64,000 nucleotides of DNA from Phialocephala subalpina (lineage: Eukaryota > Ascomycota > Leotiomycetes > Helotiales > Mollisiaceae): positions 26,755-90,754 of the forward strand of contig FJOG01000081.1 in assembly GCA_900073065.1 (NCBI GenBank), read 5' to 3'. Within the stretch, counting starts at the first letter, position 1; each line of letters starts with the position of its first letter. Both the position numbers and the translations under genes were made by a program. Positions 28,866 through 40,386 of this stretch are shown piece by piece. The notes beneath the pieces are model-generated. The model had not been told where the DNA came from. It did not search any database and saw only the letters and a program-made list of their open reading frames with translations.

Positions 28866-31860
28866 TCAGACGAAAGCAGAGACGAAAGTACCCACAATCC
28901 CCGTAATCCTCTCGAGTTTACCCTTTGGATCCGAAGCAGGAGTAGAATCCATATTTGAACCCTTTATTCTATCGTAAACATGAGACCAATACTCTTCGTC
29001 ATAATCTTTAATCGCAGCAGAGCATGTGTGGCGTTTCGTGTCCTCCAGATCTGGGTTATGATCGTCCAAAGGAACACGGTCCACTGCGGATTCGAGCTTA
29101 TATCCTTCCTCCCATTCCTCCTCTGTCTCCCATGCCGAGTCTGTGAGGTCTGACTCATCTGTTTCCCATCCAGCACTGTCATCTTCCCCGCTGTCGTGCT
29201 GCTCCACCACATTGGTGCTATCCATGGCCATCGCTTGGAACGGGCCACTCGCTGGATCTTCAATCCTTGTCTCGGATGACGACTGTTGACCTTCTTTATA
29301 ATAATCTCTTCCAACTCCCATTACAGGGCTCCTTGTCACGCCGCTTTTACCCTTGCAGTTCTCATGATTTTCATCTCGTTGTGAAATATCGTAAAGGTAG
29401 GTCTGGATGATGGAGCTGTAAGGGCGGTTTAAAGCCTGAAGCTCGAGACTAGCCTCCTTTAAAGCCTTATTCCATACATTGAACGTCCGCGCATTATGAT
29501 CTGCAGCATGCTCTGAGAAATTTTCAAGGACCGTCCGGTTTGCTAGCTGCGTGGACCCAAGGATCAACAAAAGTTTGATGACCTTGAGCATATATGCTTG
29601 CACAAGTATCAATTTCTTCGTTCGGTGACGTAGCCAAGGGGCTGAACCGCGGTAATAATCGTGCTCCGACAATAATGCAATCACTTCTGCCCCTTTATGA
29701 ATTGCTAGATTTACGCAGTTCTCCAAGTGGCAAGCACACCTTGTATCAAGGAGTCGATTGTGCTTTAGCAACTCACTTAGTAAGTCCGACTTTGCTTCGA
29801 GGTACGCCTTGATTTCTGAAGCTGTACACGTTACCCAGAAGCTCACATGTTCCCGTTCCGGACCGTGCTTCTCATTCCCTCTCATCAGCCAAGGGTAGTG
29901 TGCAGCATCACAAAATTCATAGAGATTTCCAGGATCCCAAGAAAGTGGCCATTCCTCTTGGCGAATTAATGAGTTGAGCCCAGCAAGTGGTAATGTATCA
30001 GAAAAATCGAGACCTGGAAACTCTAATGGGCAGTATTGGGCCTTCCTGTTGACTCCTATTCGCGCATCTGATCTTGAAAAAGGGTCGGATTTCGCATTCC
30101 TTAGCAACTTATTTAGTAAGTACTGAAAATGGTCTTCGTGTTTCGAAATAGAGCCACCGGACTGAAACCAACATGAAATAAATAGCATAACGGGAGTGCT
30201 GTAGAAAATTATCAGTCTTTAAACAGAAATATAGACAATGAAAACTTACTAGTAGTGCATATCTAGAGTCCCAGTGTCAACACCTTGGTTCAAGAGGTAG
30301 TCAACAACCCTGGATAAACGTGCTAAATGAAGTATAGGCGATCTTTGAAGTTTTGTGTTGGTGAACTTTGCCATTAGTAAGTAGAATCTTTATATAACGA
30401 TGCAAGATCTTACTCTAGCCCCGAGGAACACATAACCCAGAAGATTTCGTCCATCATCATCTACGTCATATGGAGACGCCTTACATTCGTCAAACAGTCG
30501 ACGAATTGCATCCAGATCATGGCTCCGACAAGCTTTGAAGATTTTGGCGGTCGGAGGACGAATATTTACTGTGCTGAGATTGAATTGGGAGCACGATTGC
30601 TTGTTCGTTCGATCGAAGAGCTTCGAGGTCTGAACCTTTAGCACAGCTCCTTTAGAAAACAACCAGGAAGCTGGCAGGAGCGTGACAGTGGTGTGTGAGA
30701 CGTGTTTTCTATCCACTTCTGAATCCGATGACTGCTCAGATCTTTGACGAAAGTACGCAACTGTGGCAGTTGCCATCACAAGTGTGCCAAAAATCGTACC
30801 TTTCGTCAATTCCTGTCGGGTCTCGACTGAAGTCTCCTTAATCCAGCGATCCGAAGGGCTTCGCGAAATGACTGGAGGATCTAGCTGCTTTAAACACGGC
30901 GGCGATCTCTGGCTGGAATCAAGTTGGTGATTTCCACTGCTCTGTATAATTCGGCTTCTGTGCTTGCTAGCACACTTTCTGTGAATCTTATTGGCATTTC
31001 GATTTGGATTTATGCGAAGATGGGTCTGCAAGGTTTTTGATATAGTCTGCTCCATTTCTCTGCTGACTTCCTCCAGTAACTTGGGCCGCAAGGAGAGAGT
31101 CTCAGCAACGAGCTTTTGTGCGGCACCTTCGATCTTGTCCGTGGCATTTTGGATTTGGCGTGTATCATTTGGCAAACTACCCACCAATGAATATGTTTCC
31201 GTCGTCATCTGTGCCATGCTTGCCGAAGTTGAAGCCAGACCTGATACTGCCTGCTGTATTTGCTCAACCGTTGTCTGAGTCTTGATAGAGGCGGCCAAGG
31301 CAGTTTGGTAGGCAAGTGATAGATCTGATATCGACAGTTGCGTAGCTTGCAAACTTTCTGAATTCTCCGCGTAAACATTTCTGAGACATATTAGCGCAAA
31401 CGCAAACAACATGCAAAGAAAACTAGGGCTCCGGGTTTGAGTACCTCATAATCTTCATCCACGATAGCAAAAGCATAAGCTTTGCCCGTTCCAGATTACC
31501 AAGATGCTTGGAAAACTTGGTCCGTTTCAGGGCAACACTGAACTGCTTCCACGCTTTCTGTCGTTGCCTGAGATTATCCGCAGGTTCGTTGGCCTTTATT
31601 AAGTCGACAAGTTCACCAATACAAGTGCAGCATACTTTGAGAGCTTGCTCGAGGTCTTGGTCATGGCCGGAAAAGGAACTTTGGATCGAGGTGATAAGTG
31701 ATTCGAGGAACTTGAGCTCCTCAAGCAACTTTCTGACATCGTTTGGTGCATCAGTGAGATCTTTAAAGAAATCGAACAGAAAATTCGAGCCTTGTGCAAG
31801 CTGCCCAGCAAATCCAACAATTCCAACAATGCTGCCAACCAGTCCTACAGCTTCAGCCAT
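28866..31860 (-). CDS. STAND-type N-domain protein with membrane segment and ankyrin-like repeats (4 exons, ~943 aa)
   Basis: Exons run 31860-31445, 31380-30414, 30365-30250 and 30198-28866; the introns have GT/AG ends with branch sites and the joined frame is 943 residues. The N-terminus (M-A-E-A-V-G-L-V-G-S-I-V-G-I-V-G-F) matches the hydrophobic helical N-domain placed before NACHT or ankyrin regions in many fungal STAND proteins. A coiled-coil-like Ser/Thr/Gln-rich stretch follows, then one transmembrane-like segment (G-T-I-F-G-T-L-V-M-A-T-A-T-V-A-Y-F), then ankyrin-like helices (D-L-D-A-I-R-R-L-F...D-D-D-G-R-N-L-L-G-Y). Exons 3-4 continue the repeats and end in an acidic tail. No nucleotide-binding motif is seen. 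A role in non-self recognition is inferred from architecture. Confidence 0.75.
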
Positions 31861-33223
31861 CGTGTCCGAATCGAGACCTGGTGAGGAGCTAGCACGGAGA
31901 ATTGCAACATAAGCTTCTTGCTGAATTTTAAGAATATTACCGGAAATCACAAGGCCGGGAGTGTGTTAAAATCAAGCTGAAGTGGTGGTCGCCACGTTGC
32001 CCAAGTGGCGCTTTGACAGGGGAGAGCAGTCAGTGCACAACGGGAAGGTTACATAGGGCTGATTGCAAGGCGAATCTGGAAGTAGCAAAAATAATAAAAT
32101 CGGACACTCGGAGAGAGGGAATTGTCTACCTTCATAATGGCATTGCAAATTGACAAGAAAGGAGAGGGAAGGGACAGAGGATGGAGGTTCAGAGAATAAA
32201 GCCGAAGCCTCGAGGACCCCTGGTCCCATGGGCCTCGCCGTCTAGACCGCCAAGTGTGCAAAATCTTAAAGCAGCGGGGGATGCTAGCAAGTCGACTACC
32301 GAAAATAATAACTTATTTGCTATTTAATCGTTTAAAATAATTCTTTATTTTATTTTTTATTTGATTTAAAAATATAATTTATTAAAAAAATTATATATAT
32401 TTTAATATTTAATTTTAAATTAAATTTTTTATTTAATATATTTAAAGATTTTAATTAATTAATTATTATATATTTTTATTAATTATAATTTTATTTTAAA
32501 TTTCTAATATAAATTTTTTTCTTTTATATAATTTCTAATGATTTTATTAAGTTTAATATATATATTTAAAAAAGATATTAAATAATTTTTCGAATATTAT
32601 ATATAATTTTTTTAAAAAAAATATTTTATTTTTCTTTAAAGTATTTAATTTATATTATAATCCTAATTATATTAATTCTATGTTTTAAATTTGAAAAAAT
32701 TTTATTCAAAGGTTATGAAAATATTTAATATTATTATCTAAGTAAAAATAGGATTTTAAGTGGGATAGAATTTCGGGCGGGATCTTGGTTACCTGAGAAG
32801 GCTATCAGCAAAGACGGCGAGCAAAACCCTGCCGTGGAGCTTGATATTGATAGACGTATGAGGATATTTCTTGAAGAAGTTGAAAGGTTGATTGTCATCA
32901 GATGAGTTGGTGGGACATCGATGGCACCTGCCTTGCTTCGAACTGCCATGCCCAAACTCTCCTTCAACTTTACTACTACACCTTGATCGTTCATGCACCT
33001 TCCTATGAAGAATCAGACTTTGAATAACATGCATTGCCAAAAAGGTGTCTTCACAAATCGCTAAAAGGGTATACAAAAAAGCCACGCAAGGTCGCCTGAA
33101 GCAGCATCACTCCGGCCCCTCAACTCCATCTTCGGTATTAGGGTATCATTCGTATGCAATATCACCAATTTTCTCTAGTCCCCTCCCCTCCTCCCCACAC
33201 CACGTCCTTCTCCTCGAAACAAC
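31861..33223. other. Intergenic with a small AT-rich island (about 32300-32760)
   Basis: Presumed promoter of the ankyrin gene on the left, then a 450-bp RIP-like AT block, then normal sequence. Short open frames here show no motif and I do not call them. Confidence 0.45.
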
Positions 33224-33748
33224 CTAAACAGTCGCCCTCCCAGTCCACCTCGTCTTGTTATTCCTATACTTCACCCAATAGACAGCCATTCCAATCGCAG
33301 AGATCAACCAAAGCAACGTATTCACCCAAATCCTCCTAAACCGCTCTGCACCCCACTACCCCCCTCCGCGCGTTCTTTGATATACATGTTGCTAAATAAC
33401 CAAAATAGCGCGATCGAGAGGATGAACAGAATCGTGTCCGCGATGAAGGCGAAGGGGATGAGATAGAGGACGGTGAAGAAGGTGGAGAGGGAGGCGGTTA
33501 CTTCTGCGTAGACCTAGATAGAAAGTTAACTGCGACTCGTAGAGAAGCTGGAAGCGTGGCTTTGGGGAGGGAAATGGGGATAGAAGGAGAGGGCGGGAGA
33601 GGAGAGAACGTACCCATTTCCCATCGTTGTCCTTGTGCTCCTTATTCGCTTTGTGTAGGTCGACGCCGTACAGTCCACAGACTGTGAGCGCGAGGACGGG
33701 GCGATGTAGCCCAGTTCCATTTCGACGTTGTGGAAGACACCCACCCAT
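33224..33748 (-). pseudogene. MARVEL-like small membrane protein with frameshift
   Basis: Exon 1 at 33748-33614 (M-G-G-C, then L-A-L-T-V-C-G-L-Y-G-V-D-L) splices through a GTACGT...CTAG intron to 33513, continuing V-Y-A-E-V-T-A-S-L-S-T-F-F-T-V-L-Y-L-I-P-F and a second membrane helix. This pattern (helix, Y-G-V-D-L, K-W-V-Y-A-E-V, helix) matches fungal MARVEL-domain proteins of unknown function. In this frame a TGA falls at 33322-33324. Shifting frame around 33340 continues the family (I-W-V-N-T-L-L-W-L-I-S-A-I-G) to a stop at 33224. So the gene has a 1-2 base frameshift, a sequencing error, or an unusually short intron. The N-terminus is also uncertain. Confidence 0.5.
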
Positions 33749-34787
33749 CTTGTTCTTCTCCTCGTTCTCTCTTTCTCTCTTTTCCTGATGTTCGATGCTG
33801 TGGAAGGGATGCAGCGCGCGGCGTATTGTATTGTGTATCTGCGTGTTCATGAATCGCAATGATATTCCTTGTCGCGTTGAAAGGTAGAAGATCGTCGTTG
33901 ATATCGAACTTGCAGATGCGGTGAATGGCATCAAACCATCACGAAACCAAGTTGATGTCCCCTCCTCCCCTATACAGCCGTCCAAGTCGTCGTCGTGCCA
34001 TGCCATGATCGTGGCTTCCTCTTCCAAAGGGTTTTGGCCATCGCAATCAACCCACCACGCCGCCAAAGTGAACCATCCGACGTTAAGATTGGAGACAGCG
34101 CCTGTCACCAATAGTTGCTGTGCTTGGCAGGCGACACGAAGAGAAGGGAAGCATAAATCAGAGATTGGACGTTTGATGGTGGCATTTTCAGGTTGTTGCT
34201 GGTGAAGTTGGCAGAAGAGGGTTTTGATGGTGTCCTTGGTGGGTGTGCCCGTACAGTTTCGCTTCGGTGAGCGGGCTTAGACCTTAACCTTAGTTCTCTT
34301 AATTACTACTATATTCACATTCTTTGAGTGAAGCCATTCGCATTGCATCGAGCGCATTCATGATGTTGTTTCATTCGCGCATTTTATCTTGTGTTGGTGG
34401 TATAGCTGCCAATCCTATTCGACGCATTGTTGTGCTCACCTCTGCAAGGCAAGGCAATAGGCAGACCGACAGGCAGAGCGACCGGAGGTGCTGGCCAACA
34501 CACTTTGTTGGCGCAGTGAGGCTGTGAAATCGAGACAACTGGAAATAATGAGGCTGCCCATCACATGCTTCGTATATCCCCAAAATCTTTCAATGTTCAC
34601 TCACTTCCACTCCTCACGTACTGTATACCTGTTCACAGCATGCAGTATGGCATTGCCAGCCCATACAATAGCTAGCCAGGAGGGCAACGAGATCGATCCA
34701 TGGATAATAGCGCGAGATCAATATGTTGCTGATCTGAGCCCGGAGGAGCGAGGAATATTCGACAGCGCTACCTTGGAGAACATTTTG

Positions 34788-34815
34788 ATTACATCTGCAG
34801 AATTACATCTGCAGA
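34788..34815 (+). repeat. 14-bp perfect tandem duplication
   Basis: ATTACATCTGCAGA occurs twice in direct succession. With a single copy, the N-terminal frame starting at 34647 would run directly into the main frame (Q-rich stretch, then M-R-R-L-K-P). Confidence 0.9.
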
Positions 34816-37230
34816 AGAGCAGCAACAACACCAGCAGCAGAGCCGGACTCGGGCCGTGATGCGAAGGCTCAAGCCATTCTTTTCTACGTTGGAGGAATTT
34901 GGAGCGGCTTTCGACGTTATCTCAAACACATATTCGTTGGCATTGGCCCCGCTGTGGGGAGGCCTGCGAGTCATTTTGATGCTCTCAAAGAAATTCAACA
35001 AAGTCTTCGACAGTATAGTTGACGTCTTAGTACGGATTGACTACGATCTTCCTCGATTCCGCACCTATCAACGAATCTTTGGGCACCATCAACGCATTAT
35101 TGCTGCACTTTCGTTAGCATACCTGGACATCATCACTCTCTGCGGGGAAATCAAAGTGTTCATCAGAGGCATTCAGAAGTCTCGCCTCAAATCTTTGGCT
35201 CAGCTCTTTGGTCCCTTGGAACACCACCTCTCTGAAGCAACAGATCGTTTTCGTTTACATCGAGATGACATCGAATTAGAAGCTGGAGCTTGCCATATGA
35301 TCGAGTCTGCAAAACACTATGATATCGAGGTACACAATCGAGAATTAGCAACAATCGAACGAACAGCACAGATGAGAACCCATCTCCGTTCATTGCTCTC
35401 TCCAATCAACTGTTCGGAGAAGCAACGAAAGATACTAAAAACGCGGGAAGCCGGTACTGGCGAGTGGATCTTTTGCGACCAGAACTATCAACTCTGGCAA
35501 AGCTCTCAGGACAATTCCATCCTATCGATCTTTGGAATTCCAGGATGCGGTAAAACAGTCCTATCTTCTTGTCTTATACAAAAAATCTCCCAGGCTGCGA
35601 ATCCCAGGAATTTCTTCACATATCACTATTGTGACTACAAGGTTTCGAGGAGCTTAAACCCCATGATCATTGCTGGAAGTCTTATCAATGGCCTCCTTGA
35701 TAACGTTGAGATCACGGACGAATTGTCCTCTCTAATAGTCAATGTCTACCAAGATGGCAAACTCGCGCCACTTGAGGACGATGTCTTCCGCATATTGGAT
35801 CTGGTGTTAGAGGGTAGACCTGACACAACAGTGCATGCTGTGATTGATGGCATTGATGAGATGTTTGAGAGGGACAGACCTGTTCTTTTTAGGTTTCTCA
35901 AGCATTTCATGGAATGCAAACACTCTATGATCAAAATGTGCATAACATCCAGAGCAGATACTGCAAACATGATCTCCCCATCAAGTTCACACAGCTATAG
36001 AGTGCATGTTGCGCAGAGCAATATCTCGTCTGATATTAACATCTTCGTACGGAATGCTGTGACTACTCTGGTTTCATCGAATGAATTGATAATCGGAGAC
36101 CCTTCATTGCAGGAAACTATCATCGAAAGACTGTCGCAAGGGGCTAAAGGGATGTGAGTACCAACCCGCTGCTTTATTCATGTTCGATATGTCTGACTAT
36201 GTAGGTTCTTATGGGTAACCTTTCAGCTTGACTCTCTCCTCGAATGTCTTACGGATGCCAGTATTCAAGCCGCGCTCGATAATCTGCCCCGAGATCTCAA
36301 TGAAACCTATCAGAGGCTGCTTGGACGAATAGAGAACCTCGAGCGGCGGGTTCTCGTGCATCGGATGCTGCAGTGGCTAGTGTGTGCGAGGAGGCTCCTG
36401 CAAATCGATGAACTTTTAGAAGGGATTGCGTTCACCGTCGAGGATGGCCATTGGGATTCCGCGAAGATACCATTGGACTATACCAGATTAATTCGAGCCT
36501 CTGGAAATCTCGTCGTGGTAGATGACGAAGACCAATCAGTGCAACTCGCACATTATACAGTGCGGCAATACTTGCTAGATCCACCCTCCAAAGTCAGTCT
36601 CGGGCCAGGATTCTCGTTTCAATTCTTGAGGGAAGATGCGGAGCGCTACGTGGGAGAGATTTGCATCACATATCTCTGCTTCACCGATTTCGAGACACAG
36701 TTGACGAGATATACTAATCGGACGAAGAAGCACATGGCGGCGATTGAAAGGGCTTTGCTTGACTCCCACTCTATTGTTCCGGGTGGAATCGTTAAATCCG
36801 CGGTCATCGCCTGAAGCAAATTTCTGCGACCAATGGGCCAATACAAGCCTTCCAATATCGACTTCTCCCGACATGTTCCGGACACTCAGCCTGGTTTACG
36901 ACCAAAGTATGAGCTTCTGGGGTATGTCGTCAACGAATGGTTATACCACACCCGTAATCTTCTTTTGGAGGAGACTGAAAATACCCAGAGAACAGCTTCT
37001 GCTAGGAAAATTTGGCGTCAGTTTCCAGACTTGGTACGAAAACCTTTTTGTCTTGCAACCGGATCATGAACGCTATTCGCTGACCACTTAGCAGGTGTAT
37101 CGGAAGAGTCTGCTCTTCAAGTTAAGACCATGGGAAGAAGCCAGGATCACAAATCCTCAGCTCCCCGATTGTCCACTCATCTGCTGGGCTATCCAGAACG
37201 ACCATTTTTCTCTCCTCAAATCAGTGGCTG

Positions 37231-37730
37231 AAAACACACCAGTCTTACTTTCCGAGTACTTCCGTGGAACCGCCGAATGGTTTGGTTCCTGGAACAACCC
37301 ATTTTTAGCTGGGGACAGCCTGGGGATTGTAGACATATCCAGAATACCGTTACCAGATTTACAAGAGATGACCAAAAGCCCAGATCATCGGGCTTTATTC
37401 TACTTTTTGCATAATGCGTGCACGAGAGGCGCTACAACAATTCTGAAGCTGTTCGTCGCGGACCTGAGCAAAAGCTTGGGAAAACACACCAGTCTTACTT
37501 TCCGAGTACTTCCGTGGAACCGCCGAATGGTTTGGTTCCTGGAACAACCCATTTTTAGCTGGGGACAGCCTGGGGATTGTAGACATATCCAGAATACCGT
37601 TACCAGATTTACAAGAGATGACCAAAAGCCCAGATCATCGGGCTTTATTCTACTTTTTGCATAATGCGTGCACGAGAGGCGCTACAACAATTCTGAAGCT
37701 GTTCGTCGCGGACCTGAGCAAAAGCTTGGG
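37231..37730 (+). repeat. 250-bp perfect tandem duplication
   Basis: Bases 37231-37480 and 37481-37730 are identical by direct comparison. The unit length is not a multiple of three and the second copy runs into a stop. It is either a recent event or an assembly artefact. Confidence 0.92.
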
Positions 37731-39362
37731 AAACAAGTAGGGGTGATTGCGCTGCTACAAACCAGGAGTGTTGAGTTTGATGGAACGTCAAGAGAAGCCC
37801 AACACCTCTGGAAAGACCACGAAGCTCAACTATTGATTGATGCTGCACATTCTGGAAATCTCAATGTCGTCAAAGTCATGTTTACGGTTTGCGCTCCTCC
37901 GACTCCAGCGACTTAGGTAATGCGTGTAGCCCTTCACGACCGAAGCAATATTGTCATGGGCGAGCGAGTCATGATGCAGGCCATCGATTGTGGGCATACA
38001 AATATAATGACCTACCTTTTAGACCAAGGAGTGACCCTCAATAACCCTCTACCGTGGCGATTATTCTACGATGATCGGGGCTACTCGAGACGAACATCCC
38101 GGACATTACCTGATATAGTCGAGATGTCACTGGGTTGCTTTGCGTTACACATTGCAATTGCTCAGGATGACCCGTCAATGGTGAAGTTGCTTCTTGAAGC
38201 GGAAGCGGACCCAGACCTCTGCGTGGTCCATTTCCGGAACCAAAAAAGCATTGTTAATCGAAGATGGAAAAGTCCACTTGCACATGCCGCTGCAGCTGGG
38301 AACATTGAGATAGCTGGAGATCTCATACACTATGGTGCCAATCTCGAAAACCAGTATGTCTCATTTCATGACTTGAATGACTTACAACTCAAGTACACAA
38401 CCCCACTGATCGAAGCCGCTATCGCTGGTAACACGGAGATGATACATTATTTGTTGGAATGCGGGGCAGAAATTGACAATTACGACTTCACTGGACGTAC
38501 AGCACTTGCCGCTGCAGCGGCAAGTGCCCATCTGGACGCTGTGCTTATCTTACTTGAAAACCTGGCAAGTGTTAGCCCCGAGATGAAACCGCCAAGAGAG
38601 ATATCGCTTGCATCCCCAGTAGTCGAAGCAATCAGAGGAAATAAGGCAATTTTGAAAGCCATATTGGACAATGGTGTGAAGCTCAACCCATGGATCCAAC
38701 GCAAGATGCCGCTGATTATTGCCATCGAGAGAAAGGAGCTAGAGATGGCTCAAATGTTGATCGAATACGGCGCAAATGTCAACGGGGACGAGAGGAGAAG
38801 AGACCACCTCGGATGGAAATCGATCCCACTTTGCGTCGCCATCGAAAGCAATCAAATTGAGATGGTCGAGATGCTTCTAAACCATGGAGCGGATATATAC
38901 TGGAAGGCGGGTTGGGACCTGGGTGGAACGGCCGCGACAGAATTCGCAGGAAGGCGTCCAGAATTGGGTGCTGCACAACTGGTTCTAAGATATCAGATGC
39001 AGTCGTGTCATCTTCTCCAGAGGTTGCACCAACCTCACCACTGTTCTCCAACTTACCCGCCAGTGGAGGAGCAAGAACAGGCAGCCATGCATATGAGAAG
39101 TCAGATTCTTGATTTTGGAAGTATAACCAGACCACAGATACTGGAAATGGGAGAGTACCGGGATGCAGGCGCACTGGAGGAGGAACCCGAGACGCGAAAC
39201 GTTCCTGCTGCTTCTGGGGATAGGTCTGATTCTCACCTGGAAAATGAGCTTGAGGACAAAGGAGGTGAACCTCTTTCAGAAAGTGAGCTCGAAAACGAAG
39301 AGGATCCAATAACACAAATATTAGGGCTACCTACATTACGGGATATTGAGCTATGTATATAA

Positions 39363-40150
39363 CTTTATAATTTAAAAACCTTATCGAGTCTTTGAAAATT
39401 TTCATTAATTTTAATTTAAATTCTTTTAAAAGAATTTATAAATAAAAATAAAAATATAAAATATTATAATATTAAAAGTTTGAATTTATTATTAAGAAGA
39501 TTAAATTTTATTTTATAATAAATTTTATTTTATATATAATATATTATATTACGTAATATTAATTGGAATTCGATTATATGAAATTAAAACTTTTAATAAA
39601 TTTAAAGTTTTAATTTAAAGTTTTTTCTTAAAATTCTAATAATTATATAAAAATTATTTAATTTATAATTAATTTATTTTATAATATTATTATATTTTTA
39701 TAAATTAATATTATAAGATAATTCTATTGAGGATTCCAAATCGATTCTAATTAGAATTATTATAAAGGAGTAATTCGGTGTCCTGGAAAACTCGGTTAGG
39801 AAACTAAAGCCGGAGTATACAAGGCACCAAAATAGGACTACTATGATGACTCGGAAAGAGCTACTCGGCTGAGGCTTGGCCTAGGCATGCTTAGGCGCAG
39901 CTCAGGTTTGCTTACCCTCAGCTCAGGTAAAAGCGGCCGCTGCTTAAGTCCTGAGACTAAAACGGAACCAGCGAATATGAGATCAGAGTCTGACTTTGCT
40001 GGTAGGCATCTGGGACTTTCTAAGATCTCTTTCGGATCACTCGGTAATCAAGGACCAAGATTGCTATGCAGACTAAAGAAAATACTATCCGAGAAAGTCA
40101 GCGCGAAATCTATAGGAAGTTGAATACCGCTAGGAAAAGCTTCAACGTAC
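39363..40150. other. AT-rich block and unassigned sequence
   Basis: 39363-39770 is AT-rich and RIP-like. 39770-40150 has normal composition with repeated CTCAGCTCAGG-type pieces but no gene I can name. Confidence 0.45.
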
Positions 40151-40386
40151 CTCCAAAACTTGAGATGACCGAGATGAAAACAGTTGCTTGAGTAACCTTA
40201 AGGAATCTCCATAGCTGCACCAAGACGCCAACAACGCAAAGCAAAATGGCACCTCTCTGTGTCGAGATATATCGAGGGAAGATACCCGCATCCATACCAA
40301 CACCAACGTTGTTTTGACTGACGTTAACGAAGATCTGATGAGACTAGATAGCAAGTCCTGCAAAGAACGTCGCGCCCCCCTTCTGG
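40151..40386 (-). pseudogene. Fragment of an NCS1-type nucleobase/allantoin permease
   Basis: Minus-strand frame of about 78 codons reading A-T-F-F-A-G-L-A, a TAG (40344-40346), I-F-V-N-V-S-Q-N-N-V, G-M-D-A-G-I-F-P-R-Y-I, T-Q-R-G-A-I-L-L-C and T-V-F-I-S-V-I-S-S-F-G. The Asn-rich stretch, the P-[KR]-Y-I-x-x-x-R-G motif and the S-x-F-G helix are hallmarks of fungal NCS1 transporters (uracil, uridine or allantoin permeases). A GTACGT donor follows at 40150-40145. No other exons are recognisable on either side, so this is a stranded exon with a CAG-to-TAG-type stop. Confidence 0.6.

Larger units (their letters stand above)
34647..39362 (+). pseudogene. NACHT-ankyrin STAND gene, multiply disrupted
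   Basis: Starts M-A-L-P-A-H at 34647. An N-terminal helical domain resembling DUF7708 (A-P-L-W-G-G-L-R-V-I-L) leads to a NACHT domain with Walker A (G-I-P-G-C-G-K-T) near 35535, a Walker B-like V-I-D-G-I-D-E-M near 35845 and a sensor-like C-I-T-S-R-A. Likely introns are 36154-36204 and 37034-37091. About six ankyrin repeats lie at 38100-38930. Lesions: a 14-bp tandem duplication (34788-34815) shifts frame near the N-terminus; TGA at 36812-36814; a perfect 250-bp tandem duplication (37231-37730) shifts frame; TAG at 37914-37916. Each stop could be one C-to-T change. Removing one 250-bp copy still leaves a one-base mismatch at 37731. The ancestral protein was probably an intracellular NLR-like sensor. 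Confidence 0.8.

Noticed and set aside
28524..28958. 144-codon plus-strand frame at the edge of the AT-rich island.
   Set aside because: No motif, partly antisense to the last exon of the ankyrin gene, and poor codon usage.
32734..33085. Two overlapping minus-strand frames of about 90-100 codons.
   Set aside because: No recognisable domain, one edge lies in AT-rich DNA, and there is no splice evidence linking them to a gene.
36744..37091. A frameshift near 37040 in the NACHT-ankyrin gene.
   Set aside because: A 58-bp intron with GTACGA donor, CTGAC branch site and TTAG acceptor (37034-37091) joins the two frames exactly, so no mutation is needed there.
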